Below are positions 41,467-50,125 of a DNA stretch of 59,720 nt, piece by piece. Each line of letters starts with the position of its first letter. Position 1 is the first letter of the stretch. Below the pieces are notes generated by a model that was given only the letters and a program-made list of their open reading frames with translations, was not told the DNA's origin and searched no databases. The translations under genes were made by a program, and so were the position numbers. The stretch is from Bacteroidales bacterium (GTDB taxonomy: Bacteria; Bacteroidota; Bacteroidia; Bacteroidales; UBA10428), in contig JAFGBD010000062.1 of assembly GCA_016933335.1 (NCBI GenBank), positions 1 through 59,720 of the forward strand, in the 5' to 3' direction.

Positions 41467-44400
41467 TCAGGATTTATTCTTCTCATTCAGATACCGGGAC
41501 ATGATCCGCAATAATTTATCCCTGATAATAGGCTTGGCCATATAATCATCAAAATCTTCCTTCCGTATCAGATGTTCTTCTCTGGGTAATGCGTAAGCTG
41601 TAAGGGCTATCACAGGCACAGCATCACTAATCTTCCTGATTTCTTCAGCTGCCTGGAATCCATCCATTAAAGGCAGTTTTATATCCATAAGGATAATATC
41701 AATCTTTTTCAGGTTTTTCTTGAATAGTTCAATTGCTTCCTCCCCGTTCTTTGCCCATAATATCTCCAGATTGGTTTTCTTGAGCATGGATTCAACAACC
41801 ATAAAATTTGAAGTCTCATCCTCAACTACAAGGACGCTCTTTTCAGACCAGTCCGGAACCGGCAGTCCGGTTGATGTAATGGTTGAAACATCTTTTTCTG
41901 CAGGCTCGTCCAATGTTTTTACAGGAAGCCGGAAAAAGAACTCTGTTCCTTTTCCAACCACTGATTCGAGCCATATTTCACCGCCAAGTCTTTCTACAAG
42001 GTACTTGGTAATGGATAATCCCAGACCAGCACCACGATACAGGGTTATCTTGTCATCTTCAACTTTTCTGAAACGATCAAAAATAATCTCATAATTCTTT
42101 CTGTCGATTCCGATGCCCGTGTCCTTAACATAGAAAGTTATTTCCTTATTCTCTGTAATTTCTTTTATTCCGTATTCTATTGAACCGTCTTTTGTGAATT
42201 TAATGGCATTGTTAATCAGGTTACTGAAAATCTGTTTGAGCCTGATATGATCTGAGACCAACACCGGCGCTTTATTCAGGTAAGATTTATTTAAAACAAT
42301 CTGCAAAGAACGGTTATGGCTCATTTCTATTCTTCGTAACTCTTCTTCATATATATAATAGATTTCATCAAACAATTTTCGCAGATTCACTTCTGAAAAG
42401 GATATATCCAACTGACCCGCCTCGATTTTTGAAAAGTCAATGATATCGTTGATAAGATTGAGCAATGAAAATCCATTGCTCTGAATGATCTGGTAAAATT
42501 CCTTCTTCTCATCTTCCTGGATCTGATCTTCAGTGAGCAGGTTCACAAAACCAATAATGGCATTTAAAGGTGTACGTATCTCATGTGACATATTTGCAAG
42601 AAAGGCTGACTTCAGCTTATCTGATTCTTCTGCTTTTTCTTTGGCCTTTTCGAGGTCTTTTGTTCTGTCCTGAACCAGTAATTCCAATTCATTTCTGTGC
42701 TGTTCCAGTTCAATATTCTGAGACTTAACAATATCATAAGCAGCCGCATTGTCAAGGGCAATGGCAATATAAGAGGCCAGTGTCTGAAGGGTCTGCAGGT
42801 CTTTTTCAGTGTAGGCATTTTTATGAAAGCTCTGTACTGTAAGGATCCCTATTTTCTTTTCCATCACAGTAAGAGGTAAATATATCAGAGAGTCTGGATA
42901 CCTGGAGGATCTTATCATCATTTCTGTAATAAAATTCTTATACTCGTTTTCAAAATCATTACTCATGATGATCTTCTGGTTCCTGAAACACCAGGCGGCA
43001 CAGCTTGTAGGGTCATTCAGCGAACTGTCGAATGCAGGTATCGGAACACCATTTTCCATTAACCTTGAAAACACGATGCTTTCAGATGGATCGTCATATA
43101 CACCGATTCCAAAAACAGATGTATCAATCAGCGAACTCACATAGTTATAAATCATATCATTAATGGCTTCCAGATTCAGGATTGCAGTCAGTTTTTGTCC
43201 GAAATCACTCAGGATTTTGATCTTGTCATAGGATTGTTCCAGCTGTTCGCTTTTCTTACGGATCTCATCATGCTGGATCGTGATCTCTGTTTTTTGGGAT
43301 TGTATTTCCCTGTTTCTTGCTATGATTTCTTTCTGCTGTTCCTTTAGTTCAATATTTGATCTTTTTAATTCTGCAGTTCTTTCTTCAACCGCTTTTTCAA
43401 GAATGCGTTTTTGCTTTCTTAAATTCTCCGATCTTAAATAAGAATATATGACCGGAACTGCAAAAAGCAGAAGTATGACCATTACCCTGAATCCCCATGT
43501 TTGCCAGAAAAGGGGCAGGATCTTAATATCCAGTTCGGCAGGTTCTTCAGATAACACACCGTCGTAATTGATAGCATATACCCTGAAAGTATAATCTCTT
43601 GCAGGAAGATCGGTATAGGTAACAAAGTTATGATAAGCACCGGCAGTGGAATAGTCTGAATCAAAACCTTCCAGAATGTACTTGTACCTGTTTTGTTCAG
43701 GATTTGAAAAATGCAAGGCATCAAATCTGATGGTAAATACCTTATCTTTGTTCTTTAATTTGATGGCTTTTGTCTTGCTTATCGATTTTTTTAAAATAAC
43801 CCGCCCGTTAAATTCACGTCCAACCGGAACACTTTTATTGTTTATCAGCAAGTCAGAAATGACAATCGAGGGTCTGTGCCGGTTTTCTTTTATTTTTTCA
43901 GGATAAAATGAGTTAAATCCATTAATGCCTCCAAAATAAAACTCTCCGTCCGGCGATTTGAAATAGGCATTGTAGTTGAATTCTCTGCTCTGAATTCCAT
44001 CTTTTTTATCATAAACCCTGTAATTCATACTTTCAGGAAACAGCACCGCCTTTATCATTTTTACCAATCCGTTGTTTGTTGATATCCAGATATTGAGTTG
44101 CTTGTCTTCCAGAATACCGTAAACATTTAAAAAAGGGTAACCTTTTTCATATGAGTAACTGTTCCATTGTTTCTTTCTCATATCATATCTTGCAAGTCCA
44201 ATGGTACTTCCCGTCCAGATATTGCCTCTTGAATCTTCGTAAACAGCATAGACCTTCCCGATTAAGGAATCATTTCTGACAAATGTAAATTTTTCATTAT
44301 CAGTGTCATATAACCAGAATCCATGAATACCACCTATTCTGAGATCACCTTGTGAATTTTCGAAAATAGATATGTAAAAGTCATGATTGAAATGAAAAAA

Positions 44401-45948
44401 TCTCATGCTCCCGTTCTTTAATAAACTTAAAGTGCTGGGCTGTTCATCCCAGTCTTTATTGGACAGCAGCCAGAGATTGTTTTTGCTGTCAACAAACACA
44501 GTGTATATTTTGTCACAAAAAATGCCTGAACTGTCACCGGGAATATGTTTATAATGAACAAATTTCCCTGTCTTCGGAGAATAATAATCCAAACCTCCAA
44601 GATTTGTTCCTATCCAGAGATTTCCTTTTTTATCCATTGCAACTGACTTAACATCATTATAGGCAATCGAGTGTTCATTATCCGGATCATGTACAAGGTA
44701 TTTAAAAGTACCTGTTTTTTCATCAAATACATTCAGGCCTTTCTCTGTTCCTATATACAGTTTCCCTTTATCTTTGGCAAAAGTAAAAATGCTGTTGCTG
44801 TTCAAGAAATGAATATCATTCTCAAGTTCAGTATAATGAACAAAAGGTTTTCTTTCCATATCAGCATAGTTGATTCCCCCATAATGGGTACCGAGCCATA
44901 AGCCGTTTTGCTTATCCTTATAGCTGCATAAAACAGAATTATGTGTCAGCTTAGAGAAGTAATGTTTGGTATCTGCATACAAACTGAATTGATTTGTTTC
45001 AGGATGAAAAAGGTATAATCCTCCTCTGGTCCCAAAAAGAAGATTGCCTTCATTATCTTCAAATACCGTGCGCACCCTGCTGGTATAAATATTTTCACTG
45101 TCAACGACATAAGCATTAAATGAGGAATCTTCAGGATTTAAAGAACATGTTCCGTTATTGTATGTTGAAATCCAGATTTTGCCCGAAGTATCTTCATAAA
45201 TATCATCAATAATATTACCTGGTATGCTATACGGGTCATCCGGGTTCTTTACAAAGCATTTCAGCTTCCGGCTCTTTGTATCCAAATGACAAAGGCCTCT
45301 GTTATAACATGAAAACCAGATATTCCCGTTTTTTGCCACCATTAAATTATATACTGAGTCGCTTGGCAGACTGACCGGTTTTGTATCTTCTGTAAATATC
45401 TCAGATACTTCATCATCTTTAAGGGAATAAACGATAAGACCCTGGTATGATGTTATCCATAAATGATGATTTTGATCTTCCTCGATGTCATATACAATTT
45501 TGCTTATTTTGGTATCTTTTGCTGCTACTTCAATGAAGCCATCCAGCGATTCGTCATAAAAACAGAGGCCATTTCTTGTTCCAATCCACATTTTACCATT
45601 TGAATCACAAAAGACCCTGATAACATGATTTGACGGGAGAGAGTTCGGAACATGATTCTGATGGTGATAGATCCTGAAGTCTATGCCGTTGTATTTGTTC
45701 AAGCCGCTTAAGGTAGCAACCCAGATGTAACCATGACTATCCTGGCATATCGATAATATACGATTGGCCGACAAACCATCGTCAATGGTTATATGTCTGA
45801 ATTTCAACTGCTTCTGAAATTCTGCCTTTTGCCCGTAAACAACGGAGATTACTAAGTATATACATAGAAACAGGATGCCGGTATACTTCAGAAACCTTTT
45901 ATGGATAAAACTTAAAAACATCAACAAAAACAGAGTTTGAACAGACAA
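41467..45948 (-). CDS. hybrid sensor kinase: regulator-propeller, Y_Y_Y, GAF, kinase, receiver
   Basis: A 1493-residue membrane sensor. Order: signal anchor (about 15-40); two seven-bladed propellers built of Reg_prop repeats with the recurring IWVATLSGL / WIGTRNGL pattern (about 50-780); Y_Y_Y domain (about 790-850); one membrane helix (about 865-885); long coiled coil; GAF domain (about 970-1110); HisKA with intact NMSHEIRTPLN; HATPase with NLINNAIKF, DTGIGI and GAGLGLSI; and a C-terminal receiver (VLVVEDET, ILMDIKLP). Unlike typical Bacteroidota carbohydrate-sensing hybrids, it has no AraC-type DNA-binding domain after the receiver, and it has a GAF domain, so it needs a separate output partner. 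It lies between the group 4 and Hox operons, on the opposite strand. Confidence 0.92.
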   Translation of the reverse strand: MSVQTLFLLMFLSFIHKRFLKYTGILFLCIYLVISVVYGQKAEFQKQLKFRHITIDDGLSANRILSICQDSHGYIWVATLSGLNKYNGIDFRIYHHQNHVPNSLPSNHVIRVFCDSNGKMWIGTRNGLCFYDESLDGFIEVAAKDTKISKIVYDIEEDQNHHLWITSYQGLIVYSLKDDEVSEIFTEDTKPVSLPSDSVYNLMVAKNGNIWFSCYNRGLCHLDTKSRKLKCFVKNPDDPYSIPGNIIDDIYEDTSGKIWISTYNNGTCSLNPEDSSFNAYVVDSENIYTSRVRTVFEDNEGNLLFGTRGGLYLFHPETNQFSLYADTKHYFSKLTHNSVLCSYKDKQNGLWLGTHYGGINYADMERKPFVHYTELENDIHFLNSNSIFTFAKDKGKLYIGTEKGLNVFDEKTGTFKYLVHDPDNEHSIAYNDVKSVAMDKKGNLWIGTNLGGLDYYSPKTGKFVHYKHIPGDSSGIFCDKIYTVFVDSKNNLWLLSNKDWDEQPSTLSLLKNGSMRFFHFNHDFYISIFENSQGDLRIGGIHGFWLYDTDNEKFTFVRNDSLIGKVYAVYEDSRGNIWTGSTIGLARYDMRKKQWNSYSYEKGYPFLNVYGILEDKQLNIWISTNNGLVKMIKAVLFPESMNYRVYDKKDGIQSREFNYNAYFKSPDGEFYFGGINGFNSFYPEKIKENRHRPSIVISDLLINNKSVPVGREFNGRVILKKSISKTKAIKLKNKDKVFTIRFDALHFSNPEQNRYKYILEGFDSDYSTAGAYHNFVTYTDLPARDYTFRVYAINYDGVLSEEPAELDIKILPLFWQTWGFRVMVILLLFAVPVIYSYLRSENLRKQKRILEKAVEERTAELKRSNIELKEQQKEIIARNREIQSQKTEITIQHDEIRKKSEQLEQSYDKIKILSDFGQKLTAILNLEAINDMIYNYVSSLIDTSVFGIGVYDDPSESIVFSRLMENGVPIPAFDSSLNDPTSCAAWCFRNQKIIMSNDFENEYKNFITEMMIRSSRYPDSLIYLPLTVMEKKIGILTVQSFHKNAYTEKDLQTLQTLASYIAIALDNAAAYDIVKSQNIELEQHRNELELLVQDRTKDLEKAKEKAEESDKLKSAFLANMSHEIRTPLNAIIGFVNLLTEDQIQEDEKKEFYQIIQSNGFSLLNLINDIIDFSKIEAGQLDISFSEVNLRKLFDEIYYIYEEELRRIEMSHNRSLQIVLNKSYLNKAPVLVSDHIRLKQIFSNLINNAIKFTKDGSIEYGIKEITENKEITFYVKDTGIGIDRKNYEIIFDRFRKVEDDKITLYRGAGLGLSITKYLVERLGGEIWLESVVGKGTEFFFRLPVKTLDEPAEKDVSTITSTGLPVPDWSEKSVLVVEDETSNFMVVESMLKKTNLEILWAKNGEEAIELFKKNLKKIDIILMDIKLPLMDGFQAAEEIRKISDAVPVIALTAYALPREEHLIRKEDFDDYMAKPIIRDKLLRIMSRYLNEKNKS

Positions 45949-45984
45949 AAGGATGCCATGTTTTACATATTTTCAAAAACTACT

Positions 45985-45992
45985 CAAAAGTA
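45985..45992 (-). promoter_or_regulatory. -7 element of the hybrid sensor kinase gene
   Basis: The minus strand reads TACTTTTG, an exact TAnnTTTG match. The transcript would start about 30 bases before the start codon at 45948. The GTCAAT/ATTGAC palindrome at 46024-46036 lies just upstream and may be an activator or repressor site. Confidence 0.4.
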
Positions 45993-46208
45993 AAAGAAAT
46001 TCATATTGATTATGTAATAAACCGTCAATAATTGACAATGAACTGCAAAAATTACAGTTTTTATTTTTTACCCGGCATATAATTTATAAATATTGCCGGT
46101 ATCATAACCAGGTTATTTTATATATAAGAAAAATCCGGCATTTCGGATGAATTTTCATACTATATATCCGTTTTGAATTTCATACTTTTTTCAATTTTCC
46201 TGCATAAT

Positions 46209-46227
46209 AATATTGATAATCATTTTC
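46209..46227. promoter_or_regulatory. Fur-box-like site
   Basis: AATATTGATAATCATTTTC agrees with the classical 19-bp Fur box GATAATGATAATCATTATC at 16 of 19 positions by direct comparison. It lies 50 bases before the zinc-ribbon gene. Fur operators in Bacteroidota are less well defined, so this is a suggestion only. Confidence 0.35.
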
Positions 46228-46276
46228 ATTTGTTGTAAATTAACAATTAATAATTATAACAAAATAGGGAGCTGCT

Positions 46277-46702
46277 ATGACTAAGAATCTTATTTCACTT
46301 AAAGTCAGGTGTCCGGCGTGTAATAAATCTCTTATGGACTATACACAATACCTGAACGGCAAACCAAGCATAAAGCTGCATATCACTCATGGAGGCAGGG
46401 AAGGCATAATTAATCTTTGTTCTACTTACGGCTGTTACGAAAAGGTTTGTAATATTGAGCTGATCGAAAATGAAATTGCAGTGCTTTCCTGTCCGTTTTG
46501 CAAAGCTGAGCTTACAAGTATTATCAAATGTGATATTTGTGAAGCATCAATGGTTGATCTAAAACTGGATAAAGGAGGTAAGGTACATGTCTGTTCCAGG
46601 ATCGGATGCAAAAAGCATTTCGTGTCTTTTGAAGATATTTATGATACATTGACCAATTTTTACACAGAGTATAATTACGGTGCAGAAGAAAACGATTTTT
46701 AG
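46277..46702 (+). CDS. zinc-ribbon protein of unknown function
   Basis: A 141-residue cytoplasmic protein that I do not recognise. It has five cysteine pairs: CPACN (residues 12-15), CSTYGC, CPFC, CDIC and CSRIGC. These are arranged as about two and a half zinc knuckles, with basic residues between them, and an acidic tail (AEENDF). The pattern fits a nucleic-acid or protein-binding zinc ribbon rather than a redox ferredoxin. It stands between the hybrid kinase and the hox operon, with a Fur-like site and an AT-rich leader upstream. A role in metal-linked control of the hydrogenases is possible from position alone. Confidence 0.7.
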   Translation: MTKNLISLKVRCPACNKSLMDYTQYLNGKPSIKLHITHGGREGIINLCSTYGCYEKVCNIELIENEIAVLSCPFCKAELTSIIKCDICEASMVDLKLDKGGKVHVCSRIGCKKHFVSFEDIYDTLTNFYTEYNYGAEENDF

Positions 46703-46928
46703 ATAAACAGAAGCAGGAAGAACAGACAGCTGTTATTATGGCATGCTCCTTTTTTCCATAATGACCATAAATCTTTAGTTATTATATTCACAATCTGAAT
46801 CTTCTCAAAACCCTCAAACCAAGTTCAGAAGTCAAACAGCTCTCATTACAACTAATTATTAATGATGTCTTTTAAATGCCTTTATTTATATCCCGGATAA
46901 TTAAAATCATTCTAAATTTCAGGTCAGA

Positions 46929-46960
46929 TTTGTAAATAATCTTTAATTATTCTAACATTG
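46929..46960 (+). promoter_or_regulatory. hox operon promoter
   Basis: TTTG at 46929-46932 (exact -33 box), a 20-base spacer, then TAACATTG at 46953-46960 (one mismatch to TAnnTTTG). Transcription would begin near 46967, inside the Rex operator, leaving a leader of about 58 bases before hoxF. Confidence 0.55.
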
Positions 46961-46978
46961 TTGTGAAAAAATTAACAA
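46961..46978. promoter_or_regulatory. Rex operator, hox operon
   Basis: TTGTGAAAAAATTAACAA: TTGTGA, six bases, TAACAA. It fits the Rex pattern TTGTKA-N6-TMACAA in every defined position. It directly abuts the -7 box and covers the predicted start site, so bound Rex would block transcription when NADH is low. Confidence 0.75.
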
Positions 46979-47024
46979 ATAAAAACTTTGATATTTGATT
47001 AACCAGATTTAAAAGAATATTTGT

Positions 47025-48827
47025 ATGAAGAATACAATCACAAAAACAATCGCAAAATACCATAAGGATAAAACCCGGTTAATGGATATACTCATTGATA
47101 CCCAGGAAGAGCTTGGTTACATCCCAAAAGAAGCCATAAGCCAGATAGCTGAAGATTTACATATGTCTGAAGTGGATGTAGAGCAGACCATCTCGTTTTA
47201 CCATTTCTTTTCATTCCAGCCTACCGGCAAATACAGTATTTATTTAAACAATAGTGTGGTTGCAGTTATGATGGGCAGAAAAGAAGTTGCCTCCACGTTT
47301 GAACAGGAACTGGGAATCAAATTCGGGCAGGTCACTGCCGATGGTCTTGCTGGACTTTTTGAGACATCATGTATCGGTATGAATGACCAGGAACCTGCAG
47401 CCATCATCAATAATATGGTTTTCACCAGATTAACACCTTTCAGGGTCAAGGAGATAGTCAGGGATATCAAGGAAGGAAAACCTGTTGTAGATATGTTTCG
47501 TGCCAGCTTTGGTGATGGTAAAAATGCGTCGGAACTTATCCGCTCGGTTGTCAGCAATAACATACGCAAAATCGGCCCGGTGCTTGATCCCTTTTATAAG
47601 CCTGGTGAAGCGATTAAGAAAATCATCAAAATGAAACCGGAGGAAGTCATTGAAGAAATCAAAAGGTCGAGTATCAGGGGTCGTGGCGGAGCAGGTTTTC
47701 CAACCGGTCTGAAATGGGAATTTTGTCGCAAAATAGAAGCCGATAAAAAATATATATTTTGTAATGCTGACGAAGGAGAGCCCGGGACTTTCAAAGACAG
47801 GGTAATACTCACCGAACTGCCAAGGCTTATAATGGAAGGCATGGTGGTTGCAGGATATGCTGTTGGCGCAACAGAGGGCATTCTGTATATACGGTTCGAG
47901 TATAAATACCTTGAGCGGTATCTGGAAAATATTCTTCAGAAAGCCCGTGAAAAAAACTATCTGGGTAAAGATATCGGAGGAAAGAAAGGCTTTAATTTCG
48001 ATATTCGCATACAATTTGGAGCAGGAGCATATGTCTGCGGCGAAGAATCCGCTTTAATCGAGTCTGCAGAAGGCAAACGTGGCGAACCCCGTGACAGGCC
48101 TCCTTTTCCTGTCAGAAGAGGGTATTTCGACATGCCAACAGTGGTAAACAATGTTGAAACCCTTTGCTCGGCTGTTAAAGTAATACTGAATGGTGGTGAA
48201 TGGTACAAATCATTCGGCACTACGGAATCCACCGGCACAAAACTTCTGAGTATATCAGGCGATTGCCGTTTCCCCGGAGTCTATGAGGTTGACTGGGGAT
48301 TCTCAATCAATGATATGCTTGAAATGGTAGGTGCGGTCAATTCCGAGGTACAGGCCGTACAGGTGGGGGGACCGTCCGGAGCATTGATCGGACCCAATGA
48401 GTTTAACAGAATACTTGGTTACGAAGACCTTGCAACGGGAGGATCATTGATTATTTTCGGGAAACATAGAGATCTTCTGACCGATGTCGTGCTGAACTTT
48501 ACAGAATTTTTTATTGAAGAATCGTGCGGTAGCTGTTCAACCTGCAGAATAGTCCCGACAATCTTAATGAAAAAACTGAAAAAAATACTGAATGCCAGGG
48601 GTGTGGCGCAGGATATTGAAGACATGACCGAATGGGGCAAGATATTAAGGGCCAGCCGATGCGGGCTTGGTCAGACAGCTGCTAATCCCATTCTTTCCAG
48701 CATTAAAAACTTCAGACATCTGTATGAAGAAAAAGTACAGAAAAACAAGACTTTCGACAGCGGATTCGACCTGAATGCGGCTGTCCTGGAATCGTGTGAA
48801 GCAACAAACAGAATACCAAATATTTAA
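47025..48827 (+). CDS. hoxF: NAD-linked hydrogenase diaphorase subunit HoxF
   Basis: A 600-residue diaphorase subunit. Residues 1-150 are a NuoE-like domain fused to the NuoF-like core, as in HoxF of Ralstonia. Its [2Fe-2S] ligands are lost (positions equal to Asn75, Ala80 and Asn120; only Cys116 remains). The core has the FMN/NADH motif GRGGAGFPTG (219-228), GAGAYVCGEESALI and the [4Fe-4S] site ESCGSCSTC (501-507) with CGLGQT (near 547). It exchanges electrons with NAD and passes them to HoxU. It is first of the hox operon, behind a promoter overlapped by a Rex operator. No separate hoxE is present. Confidence 0.95.
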   Translation: MKNTITKTIAKYHKDKTRLMDILIDTQEELGYIPKEAISQIAEDLHMSEVDVEQTISFYHFFSFQPTGKYSIYLNNSVVAVMMGRKEVASTFEQELGIKFGQVTADGLAGLFETSCIGMNDQEPAAIINNMVFTRLTPFRVKEIVRDIKEGKPVVDMFRASFGDGKNASELIRSVVSNNIRKIGPVLDPFYKPGEAIKKIIKMKPEEVIEEIKRSSIRGRGGAGFPTGLKWEFCRKIEADKKYIFCNADEGEPGTFKDRVILTELPRLIMEGMVVAGYAVGATEGILYIRFEYKYLERYLENILQKAREKNYLGKDIGGKKGFNFDIRIQFGAGAYVCGEESALIESAEGKRGEPRDRPPFPVRRGYFDMPTVVNNVETLCSAVKVILNGGEWYKSFGTTESTGTKLLSISGDCRFPGVYEVDWGFSINDMLEMVGAVNSEVQAVQVGGPSGALIGPNEFNRILGYEDLATGGSLIIFGKHRDLLTDVVLNFTEFFIEESCGSCSTCRIVPTILMKKLKKILNARGVAQDIEDMTEWGKILRASRCGLGQTAANPILSSIKNFRHLYEEKVQKNKTFDSGFDLNAAVLESCEATNRIPNI

Positions 48828-48840
48828 ATTAATTTTTAAA

Positions 48841-49554
48841 ATGAATAAAGTAGTTAAAATTGATATTGATGGATTGGAATGTATAGCAAATAGTGATCAA
48901 TATATCATAGAAGCAGCCAGAGAAAATGGTATCTATATCCCTACACTGTGTAATTATCCGGGTGTTAAACCCAAAGGAGGGTGCCGGATCTGTACCGTCA
49001 GGGTTAACGGGAAACAAATGACAGCCTGCACCACTCCTGTATCGGATGGCATGAGAATTGAAAATAATACAGAAGAACTTATTAATCTGAGAAAAAGCAT
49101 TGTTGAACTTTTGTTGGTTGAAGGGAACCATTTCTGCCCTTCATGTGAAAAAAGCGGCAATTGCGAATTACAGGCGCTGGCCTACCGGTTTGGAATAATG
49201 GCTCCAAGATTTCCTTACCTGTTCCCGGTCAGAAAAGTAGATGCATCACATCCGAAAATAATCAAGGATCAGAACAGGTGCATCTTGTGTAAAAGATGTA
49301 TCAGGGCAATAACCGATGAGAAAGGGAGAAGTGTATTTGCTTACCGGAGAAGAAGCAGCCGGGTGGAAGTTGTAGTTGATTCCAAACTGGGTAAACAACT
49401 CACCGATGAACTGGCCCAGAAGGCAATGGATGTTTGTCCGGTTGGTTCAATCCTCGTAAAGGAAAAAGGATTCATAACACCTATCGGTGAAAGAAAATAC
49501 GATAAGAATCCGATAGGAAGCGACATTGAAAATATTACAATAACAAAACGATAA
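48841..49554 (+). CDS. hoxU: diaphorase Fe-S subunit HoxU
   Basis: A 237-residue NuoG-N-terminal-like subunit: plant-type [2Fe-2S] (CNYPG...GGCRICTV...C), the His-x-Cys-x2-Cys-x5-Cys [4Fe-4S] site (HFCPSCEKSGNC) and a third cluster region (CILCKRCIRA...CPVGS). It moves electrons between HoxF and HoxY. The ATG at 48841 is preferred because it lies just after hoxF and gives the expected N-terminus; an upstream ATG at 48775 overlaps hoxF by 53 bases. Confidence 0.94.
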   Translation: MNKVVKIDIDGLECIANSDQYIIEAARENGIYIPTLCNYPGVKPKGGCRICTVRVNGKQMTACTTPVSDGMRIENNTEELINLRKSIVELLLVEGNHFCPSCEKSGNCELQALAYRFGIMAPRFPYLFPVRKVDASHPKIIKDQNRCILCKRCIRAITDEKGRSVFAYRRRSSRVEVVVDSKLGKQLTDELAQKAMDVCPVGSILVKEKGFITPIGERKYDKNPIGSDIENITITKR

Positions 49555-49565
49555 ACGGAAGAATA

Positions 49566-50114
49566 ATGAGCAAACCAATAGTAGCAACAACTTCACTGGC
49601 CGGATGTTTCGGTTGTCACATGTCGGTTCTTGACATTGATGACAGGATACTTGAACTCATTGAACTTGTGGAGTTTAATAAATCACCAATTAATGATATT
49701 AAAAAGTTCACAAAAAAATGTGACATCGGACTGATAGAAGGAGGCTGTGCCAACAGCGAAAATGTTCATGTGTTGAAGGACTTCAGGGAACACTGTAAGA
49801 TCCTGATCTCTTTGGGTGAATGTGCCATTATGGGTGGATTGCCCGCCATGCGTAACGGGATTCCTGTCCGGGAGTGCCTTGAGGAAGCATACCTGAATGG
49901 TCTGACAGTAGCCGGAAATACCGGGAAAATCATTCCAAACGATCCTGAATTGCCAATGCTTCTGGACAAAGTGTATCCATGCCATGAAGTTGTAAAGATC
50001 GATTATTTTCTGCCGGGCTGTCCGCCAAGGGCAGACCTGATCTGGGATGCACTGGTAGCACTGATCACAGGGGATGAGATGAAATTGCCTTATGAAGTCA
50101 TTAAATTCGATTAA
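49566..50114 (+). CDS. hoxY: group 3d [NiFe] hydrogenase small subunit HoxY
   Basis: A 182-residue small subunit with the single proximal [4Fe-4S] cluster: AGCFGCHMS, EGGCANSEN, LGECAIMGG and PGCPPRADLIW supply the ligands. No signal peptide is present, so the enzyme is cytoplasmic. It begins 11 bases after hoxU and precedes hoxH by 11 bases. The motif set fits bidirectional NAD-reducing hydrogenases. Confidence 0.95.
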   Translation: MSKPIVATTSLAGCFGCHMSVLDIDDRILELIELVEFNKSPINDIKKFTKKCDIGLIEGGCANSENVHVLKDFREHCKILISLGECAIMGGLPAMRNGIPVRECLEEAYLNGLTVAGNTGKIIPNDPELPMLLDKVYPCHEVVKIDYFLPGCPPRADLIWDALVALITGDEMKLPYEVIKFD

Positions 50115-50125
50115 CTGATAATATT

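Larger units (their letters stand above)
45949..46276. other. 328-base divergent region, hybrid kinase / zinc-ribbon gene
   Basis: No gene. Contents: a leftward -7 element at 45985-45992; the perfect 13-bp palindrome with arms GTCAAT and ATTGAC at 46024-46036; a CCGGCA/TGCCGG stem around 46073-46098; and a Fur-box-like sequence at 46209-46227. Confidence 0.5.
46703..47024. other. 322-base hox promoter region
   Basis: No gene. The right half holds the hox promoter (46929-46960) and a Rex operator (46961-46978). The left half has nothing that I can name. Confidence 0.6.

Noticed and set aside
46233-46246. TTGTAAATTAACAA as a further Rex operator
   Set aside because: The half-sites are only 14 bp end to end instead of 18, so the geometry does not fit Rex; it is probably AT-rich background.
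47430-48014. 194-residue open frame opposite hoxF
   Set aside because: It is antisense to the conserved NuoF-like core; no sign of independent coding.
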